Part shown: one piece after another, positions 1 to 7,212 of the stretch
How positions within the stretch are numbered: position 1 is the first letter of the stretch
Layout: the number at the start of each line of letters is the position of its first letter
Assembly (NCBI GenBank): GCA_037388465.1
Contig: JARRKE010000010.1
Location: forward strand, 1-45,337
Origin: Gammaproteobacteria bacterium
GTDB taxonomy: Bacteria > Pseudomonadota > Gammaproteobacteria > SpSt-1174
Direction: 5' to 3'
Length of the DNA: 45,337 bases
Notes under the pieces: model-generated
Told to the model about the DNA's origin: nothing
Database searches by the model: none
What the model saw: the letters and a program-made list of their open reading frames with translations, nothing else
Position numbers and translations under genes: made by a program

Positions 1-1
1 G

Positions 2-472
2 CTGATGGTCAAGTGGCGCGCCGTCAGCGCCTTCATCGACCAGCACCTGGCCGGCGATCTCGCGGCGCTTGCCGTGCAGCTCACCGAGTTCGTGCAGCAG
101 AACGAGACCGACGCCGCGCTGGGCGATCTGCTCACCACCCTGGGCAAGCTGCATCGCAACGGCACCCTGCGCCGCCTGGGCGATCTCAGCGATCTGCTGG
201 CCGGGGTCGAGGAAAGCGTGGATCTGGTCGCCCTGCTGGGCGATGTGGTCCACGATGCCGACAAGCTGTCGGTCGGCAAGGCGCTGCAGATGATGAAGAG
301 TGCGGAGCAGGCGTTCGAGGATGCCCAGCACGCCGGGGATCATCAGGATTACGGCGGCTGGCGCGGCCTGTTGCACCTGATGTCCGACAAGGATGTGCAG
401 AAGGGACTGCGCCTGATCTCGATCCTGCCCGGCTATCTGGAAAAGCGCATCGAACAGGCGCAGGCCGCCTGA
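2..472 (+). CDS. DUF1641-like protein, 5' end cut by window edge
   Basis: The reading frame is open to the left edge, so the first ATG (position 5) may be internal and the gene probably begins upstream. The visible 155 residues are soluble, helical and leucine-rich with no signal peptide. The C-terminal part (GLLHLMSDKDVQKGLRLIS...) resembles the DUF1641 signature, in which a short helix near the C-terminus reads roughly 'LL..L.dpdVqkgL..l'. DUF1641 proteins have no settled activity; they are often found beside sulfide:quinone oxidoreductase or formate dehydrogenase genes, but no such neighbour is visible here. It is convergent with rnhB, with only 15 bases between the two stop codons. The family assignment is from memory of the motif and is moderate. 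Confidence 0.55.
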   Translation: MMVKWRAVSAFIDQHLAGDLAALAVQLTEFVQQNETDAALGDLLTTLGKLHRNGTLRRLGDLSDLLAGVEESVDLVALLGDVVHDADKLSVGKALQMMKSAEQAFEDAQHAGDHQDYGGWRGLLHLMSDKDVQKGLRLISILPGYLEKRIEQAQAA

Positions 473-487
473 GCCGGCTGCAGGGCG

Positions 488-1099
488 TTATCTGCCCGCC
501 GCGCGGCGCACCGGTGCGAAGCTGAGCCGGTGGCAGGGGCTGGGGCCGTGGCGGCCCAGGGCCTCGATGTGGGCGGCGGTCGGATAGCCCTTGTGCCTGG
601 CGAAGCCGTATTCGGGATGCCGGCCGTCGAGCTCCAGCATGTAGCGGTCGCGGGCGACCTTGGCCAGGATGGAGGCGGCGCTGATGGCCGCTTCGGTGGA
701 GTCGCCGCCGACGATGGCGCGCGTCTCGCAGGGCAGATCCGGGCAGCGGTTGCCGTCCACCAGCGCCAGTCCGGGCGCGACCTTCAGTTCGGCCACGGCC
801 CGCTGCATCGCCAGCATGCTGGCGTGCAGGATGTTGATCTCGTCGATCTCGCGTTCGTCGGCAAAGCCCAGGCCCCAGGCCAGGGCCTTTTGCTCGATCT
901 CGGCGGCCAGGCGTTCGCGGCGGCGTTCGCTGAGCTTTTTGGAATCCGCCAGCCCCTCGATGGGTGCGTCCGGATCGAGAATGACCGCTCCGGCGACGAC
1001 CGGGCCCGCCAGCGGCCCCCTGCCCGCTTCGTCGACTCCCGCGACCAGTCGAGGCGAGGAAAAGGCGAGTTCGATCTGGGGCGGGTCGGTGTGCGTCAT
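488..1099 (-). CDS. rnhB: Ribonuclease HII
   Basis: Cytoplasmic RNase HII cuts the RNA strand of RNA-DNA hybrids and starts removal of misincorporated ribonucleotides. The protein opens its fold with [21 protein letters not shown], carrying the catalytic Asp-Glu pair (DEAGRG). It continues with LVDGNRCP (third acidic residue) and the [14 protein letters not shown] segment typical of type 2 enzymes. The frame is open up to 1171, but the start at 1099 (MTHTDPPQ) gives about 203 residues, the usual family length; there is no strong ribosome-binding site before either start. In many gammaproteobacteria rnhB directly follows lpxB on the same strand. Here lpxB lies on the opposite strand and is separated from rnhB by two sugar-nucleotide genes, which suggests a local inversion. 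Confidence 0.95.
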   Translation of the reverse strand: MTHTDPPQIELAFSSPRLVAGVDEAGRGPLAGPVVAGAVILDPDAPIEGLADSKKLSERRRERLAAEIEQKALAWGLGFADEREIDEINILHASMLAMQRAVAELKVAPGLALVDGNRCPDLPCETRAIVGGDSTEAAISAASILAKVARDRYMLELDGRHPEYGFARHKGYPTAAHIEALGRHGPSPCHRLSFAPVRRAAGR

Positions 1100-1197
1100 C
1101 GCGGCATGATAGACCAAGGCGCCTGCGGCGTCCTCTCTTGCGCCGTTGAGTATGTTAGGCTTAGCCGCCATTCAGCATGGACCGGATTCAAAGCCTG

Positions 1198-2151
1198 ATG
1201 ACTGCACTTCGATGCGCCGTGGTCGGCGTAGGTTACCTCGGCAAATTCCACGCCCAGAAATACGCCGCCGCCCCCGATGCCGAACTGGTCGCGGTGGTCG
1301 ACGCAGACCCGGAAAGCGCGCAGCGCGTAGCCACCGAGAATGGCTGTCAGGCCCTGACCGATTACCATGAACTGCTCGGCAAGGTGGATGCGGTGAGCAT
1401 CGCCGTGCCGACCACCCTGCACCACCAGGTCGCCAGGGATTTCCTGCAGGCGGGCGCACACGTGCTGGTCGAGAAACCGATTACCGTGACTCCCGAGGAA
1501 GCCGGCGAGCTGGTCGATATCGCGGCGCAGAAAAACTTGGTGCTGCAGGTCGGCCATCTCGAGCGTTTCAACGCGGCCATCCTCGGCCTGGGCGACCGGT
1601 TGGCCGAACCCATGTTCATCGAGTCGCACCGCCTGGCGCCGTTCAAGCCGCGCGCGACCGACGTGAACGTGGTGCTGGATCTGATGATCCACGACATCGA
1701 CATCATCCTGGATATCGTGAAGTCCGAGGTGGTCAACATCGCGGCCAGCGGCGCGCAGGTGCTGTCCAGCGACATCGATATCGCCAACGCCCGCCTGGAA
1801 TTCGCCAACGGCTGCGTGGCCAACGTCACGGCCAGCCGCATCAGCATGAAGATGGAACGCAAGATGCGCCTGTTCCAGCGCGATGCGTACATCGCCATCG
1901 ATTTCCAGAACAAGGGCCTGACCATCCACCGCAAGGGTGAGGGCGAGATGTTCCCCGGCGTGCCGGAGATCAAGAGCGAAGAGACCTTTTACGAAGAGAG
2001 CGACGCGCTGAACAGCGAGATTCTCGCCTTCCTGAACGCCATCAGGACCGGCACCCCACCGCCGGTGAGCGGGGAGGACGGCAAGCGTGCGCTGGAAACT
2101 GCGATGCGTATCACCGACCTGCTCGCGCAATCCCCCAACAGTCTCAACTGA
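1198..2151 (+). CDS. gnnA: Gfo/Idh/MocA oxidoreductase, probable UDP-GlcNAc 3-dehydrogenase (GnnA-like)
   Basis: This is an NAD(P)-dependent sugar dehydrogenase of the Gfo/Idh/MocA family, about 317 residues. The N-terminal Rossmann motif GVGYLG lies at residues 10-15, the family EKP motif at 92-94, and the catalytic-type segment DLMIHDID at 161-168 (His165, Asp168). It is followed 27 bases later by a DegT aminotransferase and then lpxB. In Acidithiobacillus ferrooxidans and Leptospira, a dehydrogenase/aminotransferase pair (GnnA/GnnB) beside lpx genes oxidises and then transaminates C3 of UDP-GlcNAc, giving a 2,3-diamino sugar for lipid A. I infer the same role from context. A WlbA-type UDP-GlcNAcA dehydrogenase is the main alternative. 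ATG 1198 was chosen because it sits just before the Rossmann strand; an in-frame ATG at 1177 is also possible. Confidence 0.72.
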   Translation: MTALRCAVVGVGYLGKFHAQKYAAAPDAELVAVVDADPESAQRVATENGCQALTDYHELLGKVDAVSIAVPTTLHHQVARDFLQAGAHVLVEKPITVTPEEAGELVDIAAQKNLVLQVGHLERFNAAILGLGDRLAEPMFIESHRLAPFKPRATDVNVVLDLMIHDIDIILDIVKSEVVNIAASGAQVLSSDIDIANARLEFANGCVANVTASRISMKMERKMRLFQRDAYIAIDFQNKGLTIHRKGEGEMFPGVPEIKSEETFYEESDALNSEILAFLNAIRTGTPPPVSGEDGKRALETAMRITDLLAQSPNSLN

Positions 2152-2178
2152 TTCCAACTTTATATAGAGGTTACAGCC

Positions 2179-3273
2179 ATGATCCCCATGGTCGATCTCA
2201 AACAGCAGTACCACGAGCTCAAGGCCCAGATCGACGCCGGCATACTGGAGGCGTTGGAGAACACCCACTTTATCCTCGGGCCGAACGTACAGGAATTCGA
2301 GAACGAAACCGCCGCCTACCTGGGTGTGAATCACGCCGTGAGCTGCGCCTCCGGCACCGACGCCCTGCACCTGGCGCTGGTGGCGCTGGGCGTGGGCCCG
2401 GGCGACGAGGTGATCACCACGCCGTTCACCTTCATCGCCACCGCCGAGGCGATCCGCTACGTGGGCGCGACGCCGGTGTTCGTGGACATCGACGAGCGCA
2501 CCTTCAACATCGACCTGAACCAGCTGGAGGCCGCCCTCACCCCGGCGACCAAGGCCGTCATCCCGGTGCATCTGTTCGGGCAGCCGGTGGACACCGTCAG
2601 CCTCAAGGCCTTTTGCGAGGCGCACGACCTGCTGCTGGTCGAGGACTGCGCCCAGTCCTTCGGTGCGGCGGTCAAGGATCGCATGACGGGCGGTTTCGGC
2701 GATGCGGGCTGCTTCAGCTTTTTCCCCAGCAAGAACCTGGGCGGCGTCGGTGACGGCGGCCTGGTCACGAGCCAGTCCGACGAGGTGGCGGCGCGCCTGC
2801 GCATGCTGCGCAACCACGGCAGCAGCAAGCGCTACTATCACGACACGATTGGCTTCAACAGCCGTCTCGACGAACTGCAGGCGGTCGTGCTGCGCATCAA
2901 GCTCAAGCATATCGACCGCTACAATCAGGAGCGGCGCCGGGTCGCCCACCGCTACAACGACGGCCTGGTCGGCACCGATATCCTCACTCCGCACGAGGAC
3001 GGCATCGGGACTCACGTGTTCCACCAGTACACCCTGCTCAGCGACCGCCGCGACCGCATCATGGCCGCGCTGTCGGACAAGGAGATCGCCTCGGCGATCT
3101 ACTACCCGGTGCCCCTGCATCAGCAAAAGGCCTTTCAGGACACGGTCAGCGGCCAGAACTTCCCGGTGACCGAGAGCGTGGCCGCACGTTGCCTGTCGCT
3201 GCCGATCTTCCCCGAACTGGAGAACTCACAGATCGACACCATCTGTGAGGTGATCAAAGAAGCCATCCAGTGA
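2179..3273 (+). CDS. gnnB: DegT/DnrJ/EryC1 aminotransferase, probable GnnB-like
   Basis: This is a PLP-dependent sugar aminotransferase of 364 residues. Family landmarks are the SCASGTDAL cofactor-phosphate loop (residues 55-63), DCAQSFGA (Asp156, pyridine nitrogen contact) and FFPSKNLGGVGDGG, with the Schiff-base lysine at Lys185. An AGAGG ribosome-binding site (2166-2170) precedes the ATG. Its stop codon overlaps the GTG start of lpxB (GTGA), so transamination and lipid A disaccharide synthesis are translationally coupled. With the preceding dehydrogenase it would convert the 3-keto UDP-GlcNAc intermediate to UDP-2-acetamido-3-amino-2,3-dideoxyglucose, the substrate that yields amide-linked rather than ester-linked acyl chains at C3. 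The family is certain; the precise substrate is inferred from the lpx context. WecE- or WbpE-type enzymes are alternatives. Confidence 0.72.
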   Translation: MIPMVDLKQQYHELKAQIDAGILEALENTHFILGPNVQEFENETAAYLGVNHAVSCASGTDALHLALVALGVGPGDEVITTPFTFIATAEAIRYVGATPVFVDIDERTFNIDLNQLEAALTPATKAVIPVHLFGQPVDTVSLKAFCEAHDLLLVEDCAQSFGAAVKDRMTGGFGDAGCFSFFPSKNLGGVGDGGLVTSQSDEVAARLRMLRNHGSSKRYYHDTIGFNSRLDELQAVVLRIKLKHIDRYNQERRRVAHRYNDGLVGTDILTPHEDGIGTHVFHQYTLLSDRRDRIMAALSDKEIASAIYYPVPLHQQKAFQDTVSGQNFPVTESVAARCLSLPIFPELENSQIDTICEVIKEAIQ

Positions 3274-4397
3274 AGCGGGCCATGATCGTCGCCGGAGAGG
3301 CCTCCGGCGACCTGCACGCGGCGAACCTGGTCCGCGAGCTGTACCGGCTCAATCCCGCCGTGCACGTCTACGGTATGGGCGGCGGCCAGCTGCGCGCCGC
3401 CGGCGCCAAGATCCTGATCGACTCCACCAAGCTCGCCGTGGTCGGGCTGTGGGAGGTGTTGGCCCATTACCGCGAAATCAAGCAGGTGCTGGGCCAGCTG
3501 CAGTCCTCCCTGCGCGACGATCCCCCCGACCTGCTGATCCTGGTCGATTACGCCGAGTTCAACCTCAAGCTCGCCAAGACGGCGCGTGAGCTCGGTATCA
3601 AGGTGTTCTTCTATATCAGCCCCCAGGTGTGGGCCTGGCGCGAAAAGCGTGTCCGCAAGATCAAGGAGCGGGTCGACCTCATGGGCGTGCTGTTCCCGTT
3701 CGAGGCCGATTTCTACCGCAAGCACGATGTGCCGGTGGAATACGTCGGCCATCCGCTGATCGATCACGTCGAGGCGGGGCTGAGCCCGCAGGCCACGCGC
3801 GAGATGCTGGGCCTGGACGCCGACGAGCCCGTCGTCGCCCTGCTGCCCGGTTCGCGCAAAAGCGAGATCTCGCGCCTGATGCCGCTGATGAACGCGGCGG
3901 TGGCGCATATCGGTAAGGAAGATCCGCGGTGCCGGTTCGTATTGCCGATCGCGCCCGGGCTGGAACGCGAGCTCATCGTGTCGCACCTGGAGGACCCGGA
4001 GCGGGTCGTTCTGGTGGAGGGGCACGCCTATGACGTGATGCAGATCGCGCGCGCCGCCATCGTGGCATCGGGAACGGCCACCCTGGAATGCGCCCTGATG
4101 GGCACGCCGATGGCTATCGTCTACCGGGTGGCGCCGCTCAGCTATTTCCTGTTCAAGCGGCTGATCCGCATCCCCTTCGTGGGGCTGGTGAACGTGATCG
4201 GCGGACGGGAGATGGCGGCCGAGTTCATACAGGACCGGGCCACGGCCGGGAACGTGGGCAGCGAGGTGTTGAGACTGCTGCGCGACGAGTCATATCACGC
4301 CGAGCGCCGTGCCCTGCTGCAGGAGGTGCGTGAGCGTCTGGGCAGCGGTGGAGGGGCCCGCAACGCGGCGGCGGCCGCGCTGAGCCTGCTGACCTAA
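3270..4397 (+). CDS. lpxB: Lipid-A-disaccharide synthase
   Basis: LpxB condenses UDP-2,3-diacyl-glucosamine with lipid X to form the lipid A disaccharide at the inner face of the cytoplasmic membrane (GT19 family). The GEASGD motif is at residues 9-14. Also visible are FYISPQVWAWREKRVRKI, VEYVGHPLIDH, LLPGSRKSEI and SGTATLECALMGTPMAIVYR, all expected of the family, and the length (375 aa) is normal. The start is GTG inside the stop of the preceding aminotransferase (GTGA overlap); an ATG at 3282 would also leave the domain intact. It is convergent with lpxA with only 12 bases between stop codons and no terminator. The usual lpxA-lpxB-rnhB order is broken because lpxB points the other way. Confidence 0.95.
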   Translation: MKRAMIVAGEASGDLHAANLVRELYRLNPAVHVYGMGGGQLRAAGAKILIDSTKLAVVGLWEVLAHYREIKQVLGQLQSSLRDDPPDLLILVDYAEFNLKLAKTARELGIKVFFYISPQVWAWREKRVRKIKERVDLMGVLFPFEADFYRKHDVPVEYVGHPLIDHVEAGLSPQATREMLGLDADEPVVALLPGSRKSEISRLMPLMNAAVAHIGKEDPRCRFVLPIAPGLERELIVSHLEDPERVVLVEGHAYDVMQIARAAIVASGTATLECALMGTPMAIVYRVAPLSYFLFKRLIRIPFVGLVNVIGGREMAAEFIQDRATAGNVGSEVLRLLRDESYHAERRALLQEVRERLGSGGGARNAAAAALSLLT

Positions 4398-4409
4398 CAG
4401 GTTGTCGTT

Positions 4410-5177
4410 TTAACGGATTACTCCGCGGTTGCTAGTCAGCACGAAGTCGCGCAACTGCCCCACTTCCGGATATTTCGCGGCGTCTTCCTGCACCGCCTCC
4501 AGGGCCTCGGCCCGGTCGGTACAGCGGATCAGCGTCTTGAAGGCGCGGCGCAGGGCCTGGATGGTTTCCGGGGTGAAACCGCGCCGCTTGAGCCCTTCCT
4601 TGTTGATGCCTACCGCATGCGCGTAGTTGCCTGACGCCATGGTGTAAGGCGTCAGGTCGCGGTTCAGGGCGGAGCCCATGCCGGTAAAGGCATGCGCGCC
4701 GATGCGGCAGAACTGGTGGACCAGGGTGAAGCCGCTGAGGATGACGTGATCCTCGACCACCACGTGCCCGGCCAGGGACGAGGCGTTGGAGAAGATCACG
4801 TTGTTGCCCACCTCGCAGTCGTGAGCCACGTGCACGTAGGCCATCAACAGGTTGTTGCTGCCGATGGTGGTCTTGCCGTGGCCTTTGGTCGTGCCGCGAT
4901 GCAGGGTCACGAATTCGCGGATGACGTTGTTGTCCCCGATGACCAGCTGCGTGTCCTCGCCGCGGTATTTGAGGTCCTGCGGTTCCTCGCCCACCGACGC
5001 GAACTGGAATATCCGGTTGTTCTCGCCGATGTGCGTCGGCCCCTTGATGGAGACATGCGGGCCGATCTCGCAGCCCTTGCCGACGGTGACACCCGGTCCA
5101 ATGATGCTGTATGCGCCGACCGATACGTCTTCTGCAAGCTCGGCGGCTGGATCGATGATCGCCGTCGGGTGAATCAC
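4410..5177 (-). CDS. lpxA: Acyl-ACP--UDP-N-acetylglucosamine O-acyltransferase (LpxA)
   Basis: LpxA performs the first acylation of lipid A, moving a 3-hydroxyacyl chain from ACP to position 3 of UDP-GlcNAc (or to the 3-amino group of UDP-GlcNAc3N). It is a left-handed beta-helix of hexapeptide repeats, 255 aa, ending in the helical LKRRGF...RGVIR region. The catalytic His in HVAHDCEVG is His119 (equivalent to E. coli His125). The start is GTG at 5177, overlapping the fabZ stop as GTGA; this gives the family N-terminus VIHPTAI. By hand alignment, the residue matching E. coli Gly173, the end of the hydrocarbon ruler, is Met167 (sequence HAFTGMGSA), as in the Pseudomonas C10-selective enzyme. 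With GnnA/GnnB-like genes nearby, it may accept an amino-sugar acceptor. Confidence 0.95.
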   Translation of the reverse strand: MIHPTAIIDPAAELAEDVSVGAYSIIGPGVTVGKGCEIGPHVSIKGPTHIGENNRIFQFASVGEEPQDLKYRGEDTQLVIGDNNVIREFVTLHRGTTKGHGKTTIGSNNLLMAYVHVAHDCEVGNNVIFSNASSLAGHVVVEDHVILSGFTLVHQFCRIGAHAFTGMGSALNRDLTPYTMASGNYAHAVGINKEGLKRRGFTPETIQALRRAFKTLIRCTDRAEALEAVQEDAAKYPEVGQLRDFVLTSNRGVIR

Positions 5178-5617
5178 ATCTCCACCTCGCGTCCGGCACA
5201 CATCAGCTCGGCGCTGGCACAGAGTTCACCGTCCACCAGCGCGCTGGCCTCGAATTTCCACATGCCGCGGACCACACGGATCAGGCGAACCTTGAGCGTC
5301 AGTTGATCGCCGGGTTCCACCTGGCGCTTGAAGCGCGTGTTGTCCACCGATACGAGCAGATAGACGAAGTTTTCGCTGGGTTTGTCGTCCATGGTCCTGA
5401 ACGCGAGCAGACCGGTGGCCTGGGCCATCGCCTCGATGATCAGTACACCCGGCATGACCGGCTTGATGGGGAAATGCCCCTGAAAGAAGGGTTCGTTGAT
5501 GCTGACGTTCTTGATGGCGGTCAGGGTTTCGCCAGGCGTGCACTCCAACACCCTGTCCACCAGTAGAAAGGGGTAACGGTGAGGCAGATGCCCCATGATT
5601 TGATTGATGTTCATCAT
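5174..5617 (-). CDS. fabZ: 3-hydroxyacyl-ACP dehydratase FabZ
   Basis: FabZ is a hot-dog fold enzyme that removes water from 3-hydroxyacyl-ACP in fatty acid elongation. It competes with LpxA and LpxD for the same substrates, which explains its constant place between them. The sequence begins [23 protein letters not shown]. The catalytic His is in QGHFP (His48) and the catalytic Glu in VLIIEAMAQ (Glu62). Length 147 aa is typical. Two adjacent ATG codons (5617 and 5614) can serve as start. It lies 42 bases after lpxD and overlaps lpxA by four bases. Confidence 0.97.
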   Translation of the reverse strand: MMNINQIMGHLPHRYPFLLVDRVLECTPGETLTAIKNVSINEPFFQGHFPIKPVMPGVLIIEAMAQATGLLAFRTMDDKPSENFVYLLVSVDNTRFKRQVEPGDQLTLKVRLIRVVRGMWKFEASALVDGELCASAELMCAGREVEM

Positions 5618-5659
5618 GATCCAATATCCAACAAGTCCACTAAATCCTGTATTCGGGCG

Positions 5660-6652
5660 TTATTGTTCTGATTTACGCGCGCTGTTCAGCCGTTTGATAC
5701 ACGCCATGGTGCGTTTCCATTCGCGCGTTTCCTGGGCCGGCATGCCGGAGGAGTAGACTCCGGGTCGTTCGATCGAGTTGGTCACCATCGACATGCCGGT
5801 GATGACGCTGCCGTCGGCGATTTTCAGGTGGCCGACGATACCGACCGCGCCGCCGATGGCGCAATTTTTGCCGATCACCGTGCTGCCCGCGATCGCCGTT
5901 GCGGCCGCGATGGCGGTATTTTCGCCGATCACCACGTTATGGGCGATCTGGACCTGGTTGTCGATCTTAACACCCGACTCGATACGCGTATCATCGATGG
6001 CGCCGCGGTCGACAGTGGTGTTGGCGCCGATCTCGACGTTATCACCGATGACGACCCGGCCGATCTGCTGCACCTTGATCCATTGCCCACCGTCGTTGGC
6101 AAAGCCGAAGCCGTCGGCGCCGATGACCGCGCCGTGGTGAATCTGGCAGGCCGTCCCGATTTGGCAGTCCTCGCCGATCGTGACATTGGCGCCGAGCCGG
6201 GTATCCCGGCCGATGGAGGCGTTCTCGAGCACGCAGCTGCCGGGGCCGATGAAGGCGCCGGCGGCCACAACCACGCCAGCCCCGATCACGGCGTGCGCCG
6301 AGACGGTTGCGGATGCGTCGACACGGGCGGCAGGGTCGACAAAGGCCGACGGATGCTGTCCTCCGGCCGATTCGGGCTGCGGGTACAACAGCGGCAGCGC
6401 CTTCGCGTAGGCGACGTACGGGTCGGAGACGACCAGGCAGTTGATCCGGCAATGCCCCGCATCCTTCTCGGTCAGCAGCACCGCAGAGGCCTGCGTGTGT
6501 TCGAGGTGCTTGCGGTACTTGGTGTTGCTGAGGAACGTCAGTGCGCCGGGTGCAGCATTCTGGATGGTGGCCACGTGGTCCACCGTTTCCTGCGCATCAC
6601 CGATCAGCTTCGCTTCCAGACGGGAAGCGAGTTCCCCCAAGGTCAATGCCAT
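5660..6652 (-). CDS. lpxD: UDP-3-O-acylglucosamine N-acyltransferase (LpxD)
   Basis: LpxD adds the second 3-hydroxyacyl chain, to the 2-amino group, in lipid A synthesis. The 330 aa protein has the uridine-binding N-terminal domain (residues 1-100, with TFLSNTKY). This is followed by a long left-handed beta-helix of hexapeptide repeats (about 105-290) and a C-terminal helix ([15 protein letters not shown]). The catalytic His is His238 in [15 protein letters not shown]. It follows skp after 19 bases. In an organism making 2,3-diamino-glucose lipid A, this step would be unchanged while LpxA would form an amide at C3. Confidence 0.97.
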   Translation of the reverse strand: MALTLGELASRLEAKLIGDAQETVDHVATIQNAAPGALTFLSNTKYRKHLEHTQASAVLLTEKDAGHCRINCLVVSDPYVAYAKALPLLYPQPESAGGQHPSAFVDPAARVDASATVSAHAVIGAGVVVAAGAFIGPGSCVLENASIGRDTRLGANVTIGEDCQIGTACQIHHGAVIGADGFGFANDGGQWIKVQQIGRVVIGDNVEIGANTTVDRGAIDDTRIESGVKIDNQVQIAHNVVIGENTAIAAATAIAGSTVIGKNCAIGGAVGIVGHLKIADGSVITGMSMVTNSIERPGVYSSGMPAQETREWKRTMACIKRLNSARKSEQ

Positions 6653-6671
6653 CTGCCCCGCTCTTTCGTAT

Positions 6672-7199
6672 TTATTTGCTGTCTTTGTTCTTGTTTTTGT
6701 TCAGGTAGTCGAGCACTTCGTTGGTAATGTCGACGCGTTTGCTGGCGTAAACCACGTTGTTGGCCAGGACGATGTCGTAATGGCCCTGCTCCGAGATCTG
6801 CACGATGGCGTTATATATCTGCTTTTGCAGCTTGCCCAGCGCCTCGTTGCGGGCGGAGTTGAAGTCTTCCTGGAAGGCGCTCAGTTCGCGGCTGAAGGTG
6901 CGTGACTTGTCGTTGATCTCGTTTTGCAGGTTTTCCTTTTTCTTGGCGGACATGACATCGCCTTCGTTCTTCATCTGCTCGTTGAGCTTCTGAAGCGCCT
7001 GGCGCTTTTTCATCAGGTCGCTTTCCCGAGCGGAGAACTTCTGCTTGAGCGCGTCGTTCGCTGCCTGAGCCTGCGGGGACTTCTGCATCAATTCAGAGAC
7101 ATTGACCACGGCGATCTTGAGGTTCGCGTCGGCCGCCTGGGAAGCCAGCGGAACCATCAGCATTGCCGCCATGAAAATCGAGCTCAGCCATTTCTTCAT
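6672..7199 (-). CDS. skp: Periplasmic OmpH/Skp-family chaperone
   Basis: Skp holds unfolded outer-membrane proteins in the periplasm on the way to BamA. The protein of 175 aa has a clear Sec signal peptide ([22 protein letters not shown], cleavage before AD), then a short beta strand ([16 protein letters not shown]). Two long charged helices of coiled-coil character follow and form the tentacles (about residues 45-130). A C-terminal strand ([26 protein letters not shown]) closes the trimer-forming body. The ATG at 7199 was chosen over in-frame codons up to 7271 because it begins the signal peptide and has a GGAGAGAG ribosome-binding site. It sits between bamA and lpxD as in most gammaproteobacteria. 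Confidence 0.95.
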   Translation of the reverse strand: MKKWLSSIFMAAMLMVPLASQAADANLKIAVVNVSELMQKSPQAQAANDALKQKFSARESDLMKKRQALQKLNEQMKNEGDVMSAKKKENLQNEINDKSRTFSRELSAFQEDFNSARNEALGKLQKQIYNAIVQISEQGHYDIVLANNVVYASKRVDITNEVLDYLNKNKNKDSK

Positions 7200-7212
7200 G
7201 ATTCTCTCTCCA

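Noticed and set aside
1096-3126. 676-codon open frame on the minus strand across the gnnA/gnnB-like genes
   Set aside because: It is antisense to two genes with clear family motifs. Its translation is rich in His, Arg, Val and Asp with no domain, as expected of the complement of GC-rich codons.
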